Below, piece after piece: positions 58,827 through 64,000 of a stretch of DNA of 64,000 nucleotides. The position numbers and the translations under genes are program-made. The stretch's first letter is position 1. Every line of letters starts with the position of its first letter. Below the pieces are notes generated by a model. The model saw only the letters and a list, made by a program, of their open reading frames with translations, was not told the DNA's origin and ran no database searches. Source of the DNA: Frankia sp. AiPa1 (GTDB taxonomy: Bacteria > Actinomycetota > Actinomycetes > Frankiales > Frankiaceae); contig NZ_JALKFZ020000003.1 of NCBI RefSeq assembly GCF_023243075.1, positions 124,001 through 188,000 of the forward strand. The letters are read 5' to 3'.

Positions 58827-59549
58827 TCAGCCTCGCGTGGACGCGGCGTCGGCTCGGTCCGGCGAGGGGCCGACGGCAGCAGGACGAACCTCCCCATCCG
58901 AGCGGGCCTGCGCCTGCAGCGTGCGGGTCAATTTCTTGCTCAGCGTGCAGGACATCAGCATCCGGTCCTGGCCACGACCGAAGTAGCCGGGGAGATCCTT
59001 CTGCCACTGAAAGTCGAGGCTCTGGTAGAGCTCGACCGCCGCCGTGTTCGCCGGGCGGACAACCAGCTGGACCGTTCGGATGCCCGCGCCGAACAGCTTG
59101 GTGAGGGCCGCGCAGGCCAGACGCCGGCCGATGTGCCGCCCCTGGTACTTCGGATGGACTCCCAGTCCCTGGAACCAGGCCACGTCCGACATGCGTGATG
59201 TCATGGTCAGGGCATAGCCGCAGAGCTTCCCGTCGAGGCGCGCCAGTAGGATCTCGTCCCGGTGGGCATCGACGACCTGGCGCAGGACGAAGTACGGGTA
59301 CGCGAGCGACCCGAAAATCGTCGCGTCGAGCTCGCGCAGGGCGTCGAGGTCGTCGTCGTCCCTGAACGGGCCCACCTCGAGCCGCGACACCACTGTGAAT
59401 CCCTCCAGCACCGCCGAGATGATCTCGGCTTCCCCGCCGGCCATCGAGCTCGCTGGGCGCGGGCGGGCGGCCGGGCCAGGCGACGGGTTGCGCGCACCAG
59501 CTCCAAGTCTGGCGAAAGCCCTGACGCCGTCCCCCGTGGGGACGTACAC
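58827..59549 (-). CDS. GNAT family N-acetyltransferase
   Basis: The protein (240 residues from GTG 59549, or 205 from ATG 59444) is a GNAT enzyme: VSRLEVGPFRDDDDLDALRE, FVLRQVVDAHRDEILLARLD, VAWFQGLGVHPKYQGRHIGR (the acetyl-CoA V/I-x-x-x-x-Q/R-x-x-G-x-G/A motif A as GRHIGR), and VQLVVRPANTAAVELYQSLDF. The tail after SCTLSKKL is basic and disordered. GTG 59549 is near a TAGTGT element and could be leaderless. It lies on the same strand as, and just upstream of, the SCO252x cluster but is separated from it by 265 bases, so linkage is uncertain. Confidence 0.85.
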   Translation of the reverse strand: MYVPTGDGVRAFARLGAGARNPSPGPAARPRPASSMAGGEAEIISAVLEGFTVVSRLEVGPFRDDDDLDALRELDATIFGSLAYPYFVLRQVVDAHRDEILLARLDGKLCGYALTMTSRMSDVAWFQGLGVHPKYQGRHIGRRLACAALTKLFGAGIRTVQLVVRPANTAAVELYQSLDFQWQKDLPGYFGRGQDRMLMSCTLSKKLTRTLQAQARSDGEVRPAAVGPSPDRADAASTRG

Positions 59550-59797
59550 TACCGCGCTCGACTCGAGTCGCGGGGCAGGCCGGCCCGAAGAGATGCCTCT
59601 CGGGTGGCGCGGGTGAGATCACAGTTTCATCATGCGACGAAACATGTCTCCGCGATGGCCATCAGTCGCTTTTTGCTTACAGAATGATGTGATTGTCGGA
59701 TGCCGGTGGTTCTGGGTGAGTGCCGGACTGATCCGATGGCGGCGCACCTGGCGTGTGCGGTTTTCCACAGCAGGGCGACGGTGGACGTCGGGTCCTG
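59550..59797. other. intergenic region between two GNAT genes
   Basis: This 248-base stretch includes a clearly AT-richer part (about 59625-59720), likely the promoter of the GNAT gene to its left. No gene was recognised. Confidence 0.4.
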
Positions 59798-60376
59798 TTA
59801 GGCGCCGGTCGGTAGGAAGCGGTACATGACGTAGAGGTCGACGTCGCCGAGCCAGGGGTGGCGGTAGGCGGCGGGCAGCGTGCCCACCAGGCGGAAGGCC
59901 AGGGAGCGCCACAGGGCGACGAGCTTGGGGTTCACCGAGAGGACGGCGTTGAGCTGCATCGCTCGGTAGCCGAGGTCGGACGCGTAGTCGATCATCTGCT
60001 CGGCGGCCAGGCGGCTCGTGCTCTCCCAGTGTCCGCTGGGACCGCTGGGAGCCACGCCGCGCACCCGGCTGCGCGCGGGCGGGCCGCCATGATCGATCCA
60101 TTGTGGGTGGACCAGCAGCGTGGCCTGCACGACGTGGTCGCCGAGCCCGGGCAGGCTGGGCACCAGCTGGGCCGTGGCGACCACGGTGAGCCGGCCGTTG
60201 CCATCCTCATGCTCCATGACGAGGATGTCGGCCGGTGGCGGCAGCATCCAGGCGCCGCGGGCGGTCTGCTCGTCGGTGTCCGGGGGCCAGGGGCAGGTCT
60301 CGCCCTCGATGACGACGGCACGCCAGACAGGCCAGATCGCGCCCCAGTCCGCCATGGACGCCCGCCGTGTCCGCAC
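59798..60376 (-). CDS. GNAT family N-acetyltransferase
   Basis: The 192-residue protein is another acetyltransferase: ASMADWGAIWPVWRAVVIEG near the N-terminus, then LVMEHEDGNGRLTVVATAQL and LGDHVVQATLLVHPQWIDHG. LGYRAMQLNAVLSVNPKLVA and WRSLAFRLVGTLPAAYRHPW at the end are typical of the family. GTG 60376 is chosen because the fold needs the residues before ASMADW and an AGGAT lies upstream; ATG 60355 would also give a protein but clip the first strand. It is separate from its neighbour by 248 bases. Substrate unknown. Confidence 0.82.
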   Translation of the reverse strand: MRTRRASMADWGAIWPVWRAVVIEGETCPWPPDTDEQTARGAWMLPPPADILVMEHEDGNGRLTVVATAQLVPSLPGLGDHVVQATLLVHPQWIDHGGPPARSRVRGVAPSGPSGHWESTSRLAAEQMIDYASDLGYRAMQLNAVLSVNPKLVALWRSLAFRLVGTLPAAYRHPWLGDVDLYVMYRFLPTGA

Positions 60377-60647
60377 CTGTCCGATCCTGCCCGTCGATCT
60401 CACCGCCTGGGCGACCGAGTGACGGCGAAGCCCGCGGCGCCGCGCGCGTCCACCGGATCGCCGCACCTCGCCGGGTATCTCGCCGATCCCGTTGCCCACC
60501 TGGGACCTTATGCGCGGTCTAGATCATCTGCCGGATTTCGACCGCGTGATCTGGTTCGCGGGCATCCGCTCCATCCGGTCGTTTGCCGCCTCGGAGGCTG
60601 CCGCGGTCGAGTATCGGATGGTGTGAGGCGGTGTGGCCCGGAGTGGG
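60377..60647. other. intergenic region
   Basis: No gene or clear element was recognised in these 271 bases. They lie between the stop of the receptor kinase gene and the start of the GNAT gene, both on the - strand. Confidence 0.35.
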
Positions 60648-62429
60648 CTACTGACGGTGGACGGAGAACGTGGTACATCCGGCCAGGTAGACCCGGCCGG
60701 TCAGGTCGTCCGGCTGATCGGCCCTGGGGCGGGCGGTCAGGTTGGTCATGGAGTAGCCGGTGGGCTGGTCGATCCACCGAACTCCGGTGAAGTTCAACAC
60801 GCCGTCGGCATAGATGACCCGCATCAGATAGGAGCCGCGTGGCACTCCTGGGTTGGTCGGGAGGGGGTAGAAGTCGAATTTCGCCCAGAGATCATTGGTC
60901 GAGGTCAGGACAATACTGAGCAATAGCCCGGTCGGGCCCTGGCCGCAGACGTATCCGCCCTGCCAGCGGCCGGGCAGGGCGATCGGCGGACTCGCCGCGG
61001 GATCCGGGGTCGGCGCCGCGGTGGTGGGTGGCGCCATGGTGGGCCCGACGGACGCTGACGGTGCCGGGCTGCTGGCCGGCGGTGCAGGGGCCGTCGTGCC
61101 GGCGAGGGCGACCGCTGGTCCGCTCCCGGAGGACGAGGCGGCGGTCGGCCCCGCCGAACCGCCCTGGGTGAGGATGCTCGCGACAATCGTGACGGCGAGC
61201 ACGCCTGCGATGGCGATCGCGGCCGGAATCCACGGGCTCGACAGCCATGCGCGCGGGCGTCCGGGCCGAGCCGCTTCCGTGGGGCTGTTCCATCCAGTCG
61301 CAGCCGGCGGCCCGGACTGACTGACCGGTGCTGATGGTCCCGAGGGCGCCGCTGGTCCCGACGGTGCCGGCGGACCCGACGGTGTCGCCGACGCGGCCAG
61401 CCCCGAAGGCCCGGACGGCCGTGGTCCCGAGCGTCCTGGTCGATGCGAAGGCTCCGGTGGGGTCGATGTCCCCGCTGGCCCCGAAGGCGATACTTGTCTG
61501 GCGATGGCGGCGGGAGGCACGAAATCGGGCGGAACAAGGGTGGATGGAACGAGCGTGGGGGGAACTCCGGGTAGCTGCCAGCGTTCGTCCAGCAGCCGCT
61601 GCGTCGCCTCGGCGGGATCGGAGGCGCCGGGCAGGAGCTGGTGTAGTAGATCCGTCACACTTGGTCGGGCTTGCGGATCGTGTCGCAGCGCCGACTCCAG
61701 GACGGGCAGCAGGCGATCGGGCACGCCGGTCAGATCGGGGCGCTCCCCGATGACCCGGTACAGCAGCACCTCAGGCCGGCCCAGCCCGTAGGGCGGGCGC
61801 GCGGTCGCGGCGAAGGCGAGGGTGAGCGCCCAGGAGAACACGTCGGTGAACGGCCCGGTCCGCCCGGCGGCGACCTGCTCGGGCGCCATGTATCCCGGAC
61901 TGCCCAGCAGCGAGCCCGGACCGGTCAGCGGTGTCGACTCCGGGTACCACGAGACCCCGAAATCGATCACTCGGGGACCGTCGGTGGTCAGGATGACATT
62001 GGACGGCTTGAGGTCACGGTGGACCACCCCGACCCGGTGCATCGCGAACAGCGCCTCCGCCAGGCCCACCACGAGACTGTCCAGCACGTCCCCGACCAGG
62101 GCACCCTCGGCCTCCACCACCTCGGCCAGCGTGGAGCCGGCGACGTATTCGGTGGCCAGCCATGGGCGTTCGGCGTCCGGGTCGGCGGCGATCACTCGGA
62201 CCGCGCACGCCCCACCGACCGCCCGGGCGGCCGTGACCTCGTGGCGAAAGCGGCGGCGGAAGTCCGGGTCGCCGGCCATCCGGGAGGCAATCCGTTTGAT
62301 CGCGAGCGGCCGGCCGGCCGGATCGGTGGCCAGGTAGACGACGCCCATGCCGCCCGAGCCGAGCCGTGCCGCGATCGGATACCCGCCGATCTGCTCCGGG
62401 TCGGCGGGCCGCAGGGGCGATACCGGCAC
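60648..62429 (-). CDS. PknB-type transmembrane serine/threonine protein kinase
   Basis: The approximately 593-residue receptor-like kinase has an intact kinase domain: LGSGGMGVVYLA, the catalytic lysine in RPLAIKRI, VVHRDLKPSNVILT, VIDFGVSW, SPGYMAPEQVAAG. A long Pro/Ser/Gly linker follows, then one membrane segment (WIPAAIAIAGVLAVTIVASIL) and an extracellular domain of about 160 residues (GRWQGGYVCGQGPTGLLLSI, then YLAGCTTFSVHRQ) with two cysteines that may pair. GTG 62429 is preferred because GAGAGGAGC lies at the right distance; ATG 62462 is in frame. It is divergent from the FxSxx peptide gene. The ligand is unknown. Confidence 0.88.
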   Translation of the reverse strand: MPVSPLRPADPEQIGGYPIAARLGSGGMGVVYLATDPAGRPLAIKRIASRMAGDPDFRRRFRHEVTAARAVGGACAVRVIAADPDAERPWLATEYVAGSTLAEVVEAEGALVGDVLDSLVVGLAEALFAMHRVGVVHRDLKPSNVILTTDGPRVIDFGVSWYPESTPLTGPGSLLGSPGYMAPEQVAAGRTGPFTDVFSWALTLAFAATARPPYGLGRPEVLLYRVIGERPDLTGVPDRLLPVLESALRHDPQARPSVTDLLHQLLPGASDPAEATQRLLDERWQLPGVPPTLVPSTLVPPDFVPPAAIARQVSPSGPAGTSTPPEPSHRPGRSGPRPSGPSGLAASATPSGPPAPSGPAAPSGPSAPVSQSGPPAATGWNSPTEAARPGRPRAWLSSPWIPAAIAIAGVLAVTIVASILTQGGSAGPTAASSSGSGPAVALAGTTAPAPPASSPAPSASVGPTMAPPTTAAPTPDPAASPPIALPGRWQGGYVCGQGPTGLLLSIVLTSTNDLWAKFDFYPLPTNPGVPRGSYLMRVIYADGVLNFTGVRWIDQPTGYSMTNLTARPRADQPDDLTGRVYLAGCTTFSVHRQ

Positions 62430-62827
62430 GGTCGGCACGCTCCTCTCCGGCCATCCGGCCATCCGGCTATCCGGCCTCTCCGGCGTCGCACCGATACGCA
62501 GCCTGGCCCGGCCCTTCACCGTAGATCCTCGCCGGCCTGGTCCGCCCTGAATGTCAGGCTGCCGACCCCCCAAGCCGTATACACCGGCCCCCCGCGACAC
62601 GTCGGTACCTGATTACCACCAGGTCACGGTTGAGTGGCCGTTGAAGGGGAGGACAGGTCAGCGCTTACAGTGACCACGCTGGGGGCGAGGTGGCGCTGGC
62701 GCGTCGATCTACTTCACGGCGGAGACGATCAGGCATCTCCACGCCTGGCCTGTCGGCCGCCTGGCCGTCGGCCCGTACGCTACGCCTGACGTCGGCCATC
62801 CGGCCGGAGCTGGAAGGGACGCGAGTC
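62430..62827. other. divergent region between receptor kinase and FxSxx peptide gene
   Basis: This 398-base region contains an acctg...caggt inverted repeat near 62610-62630 and a TTGAAG (62641-62646)/TACAGT (62666-62671) pair, 19 bases apart, as a possible promoter for the peptide gene. No further gene is supported. Confidence 0.4.
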
Positions 62828-63037
62828 ATGGTCGCCGGATATGAGGCCTTCGAGTCGGATCTGCCGGATCTATCCGAGATCGACCTCGCTCAGCTTCAGG
62901 ATCACCCAAATCCGCGGATACGCGATGCCCTGGCGTCACTGCAACGGGCCGCGGAAAATCCGATCGGTGCGCAGTCCGGTTTCAACTCAGGCATCGGGCT
63001 CTCGGCTGCGGGATGCCCCGCCAAGAACGATCGGTGA
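62828..63037 (+). CDS. fxsA: FxSxx-type RiPP precursor peptide with a C-terminal extension
   Basis: The 69-residue peptide starts MVAGYEAFESDLPDLSEIDL and has the FxSxx-COOH leader pattern (LPDLS-x-I-x-LAxL, then DHPNPRIRDALASLQRAAE). Its core SGFNSGI contains the F-x-S-x-x motif, where the Phe and Ser would be joined by a radical SAM (FxsB) to make a cyclophane. Normally the protein ends right after FxSxx; here 13 more residues (GLSAAGCPAKNDR) follow before TGA. ATG 62828 follows GGAAGGGA. It lies 28 bases from the stop of the convergent fxsT-like gene. fxsB and fxsC are not in the window. Confidence 0.7.
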   Translation: MVAGYEAFESDLPDLSEIDLAQLQDHPNPRIRDALASLQRAAENPIGAQSGFNSGIGLSAAGCPAKNDR

Positions 63038-63065
63038 CGGCGTTTGACGGCGACCGGTGGTGGGC

Positions 63066-64000
63066 TCACGGTGGCGGCGAGTCTATTTCGAAATCAACTC
63101 TGCGGCCCTCGGCGAGTTTTTCAAGCGTTGGATGGCTGGGCCCGAGACTCCTTGTCAGCTCCTCGAGCAGGTCGGTGCTGATGGTGGCGATCTTTCCCTC
63201 GGTTGCATCTGCCAGAGCGGCAGTGCGATGGGCTGTGGCAATCATGGTTCGGGGATGGTCGTAGCTCAGGCTGATCTGCAACATCTTCTCGACGAGTCGG
63301 TCGAGCTCGCCTCTTTCGTGTGACATTTTCAGATCGTCGTAGCAGTTGGCGAGATTGGTGGTGCCGTAGTAGATGAATGGATGGCTGGCGGGAAGGGATG
63401 ACCTCAGCCGTTCGACCGTCTGCTCGGCGAGGGCCGCGGCGGCTGTCACGTCGCCGTGCCGACGTCTGGCGATGACCAGGGCGTTCGCTGCTCCGAGGGT
63501 GTCAAGGCTGTCCGCTCCCAACTGGGCCTGGGCGCGCTGGTAGGCCTCCTCCGCCAGGTCGCGGGCAGCGGCGCTCTCATGGGCCAGGCAGAGGTCGTGG
63601 ACAAGACTCACCGCGGTGGCGAGGGTCTCGCGGTGATCTCGGCCAAACAGTAGGCGAAATGCCTCCAGGGTGCTTTCGGACAGCGCGCGGGATTCGGCCT
63701 CCCGCCCGCACCACCGCAGCGAGACGGCATAGTTTCGAAGCGTTCGAAGCGTGTCTGCATGGTTCTCGCCGAGCTTCTTCCGGCACTCTGTCTGGGCCAT
63801 CTGCAACAGGGTCAGTGAATCGTCGTAGAGACCGCACTCGCGGAGGTCGCGGGCGTAACTGTCGGCGTACTGCAAAGCATCGACGTCTTTGGCACCGGAC
63901 TGCCATGTTCGATCGTAAATATCACGGCTCAGCTCGAGGGCCCGGGGGAATTCGCCGACGAAACGGAGAGAGACGGCCAGGTTGTTCGCAGCTTTGATTC
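63066..64000 (-). CDS. fxsT: FxSxx-COOH system TPR protein (partial, C-terminal end)
   Basis: The frame is open to the right edge of the window, so this is the last 311 residues of a longer protein. It is made of TPR-like repeats of about 42 residues (LRTLRNYAVSLRWCGREAES, LDTLGAANALVIARRRHGDV, YGTTNLANCYDDLKMSHERG). The C-terminus SLGPSHPTLEKLAEGRRVDF ending EIDSPPP is characteristic of FxsT. Family members usually carry an N-terminal NB-ARC/toll-like part that would lie beyond the edge. It faces the FxSxx peptide gene, which supports the assignment. Probable role: regulation or scaffolding of the RiPP system. Confidence 0.8.
   Translation of the reverse strand, partial: IKAANNLAVSLRFVGEFPRALELSRDIYDRTWQSGAKDVDALQYADSYARDLRECGLYDDSLTLLQMAQTECRKKLGENHADTLRTLRNYAVSLRWCGREAESRALSESTLEAFRLLFGRDHRETLATAVSLVHDLCLAHESAAARDLAEEAYQRAQAQLGADSLDTLGAANALVIARRRHGDVTAAAALAEQTVERLRSSLPASHPFIYYGTTNLANCYDDLKMSHERGELDRLVEKMLQISLSYDHPRTMIATAHRTAALADATEGKIATISTDLLEELTRSLGPSHPTLEKLAEGRRVDFEIDSPPP

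Noticed and set aside
59619..60101. 160-residue open frame on the - strand overlapping a GNAT gene
   Set aside because: It is mostly in another frame of the GNAT gene at 59798-60376; its own sequence is Arg/Pro-rich without motifs.

Overview
The window is visibly very GC-rich (about 70% or more), dense in genes, and full of GTG/TTG starts and stop-start overlaps of the GTGA/ATGA type. Several genes point to a high-GC actinobacterium: a mycothiol-dependent formaldehyde dehydrogenase (mscR), a mycothiol-type DinB/maleylpyruvate-isomerase protein, two luciferase-like (probably F420-dependent) oxidoreductases, a DUF574 methyltransferase, PknB-type kinases and an FxSxx-COOH peptide locus. A filamentous lineage such as Frankia fits best. 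That placement is inference from gene content, not from a marker gene. No tRNA, rRNA, CRISPR array, phage or insertion sequence was recognised.

Left part (0-17 kb): single genes or short units. They are a TetR regulator, a membrane-anchored ricin-type lectin, a CobW-type metallochaperone GTPase, an Acg-like nitroreductase facing a phosphoketolase, a DUF574 methyltransferase, a frameshifted VapC-like PIN remnant, a protein kinase whose ATP-binding lysine is replaced by arginine, a beta-hydroxyacid dehydrogenase, mscR, a cupin-like protein, a DUF2993 protein and an LLM oxidoreductase.

Central part (17-36 kb): an acyl-CoA catabolic region. A TetR gene with a perfect 16-bp palindrome faces an acyl-CoA dehydrogenase - phosphotransferase - SDR operon, in effect a split ACAD10/11. 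Further on are a fabG-thiolase pair, a second thiolase, two tandem paralogous methyltransferases, an ACAD-MaoC pair, an ACAD-HadA/HadB-like-enoyl-CoA hydratase operon, a second LLM oxidoreductase, and a CaiB/BaiF CoA-transferase divergent from a CitE/malyl-CoA-lyase-like gene.

Envelope and signalling part (36-51.7 kb): two flippase-like (LPG-synthase TM) proteins, one coupled to a PimB-like glycosyltransferase; a secreted kelch protein; an ABC exporter; a DinB-type protein; a membrane PP2C phosphatase; an amidase; a helical surface-type protein; a GlsB-type stress protein; and an MscS channel.

Right part (51.8-64 kb): the most unusual content. Six co-directional genes (58,561 to 51,808) match, in order, the Streptomyces coelicolor SCO2525-SCO2521 families of unknown function: SAM methyltransferase, large helical protein, variant P-loop ATPase and two hypothetical proteins, with a two-TM PLD-like protein inserted. 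After two GNAT genes and a receptor kinase, the edge holds an FxSxx-type RiPP precursor with an unusual C-terminal extension, and the C-terminal end of its TPR partner FxsT, cut by the window edge. Short tandem repeats in multiples of 3 bp lie inside at least six coding regions, and two tandem duplications span stop codons.
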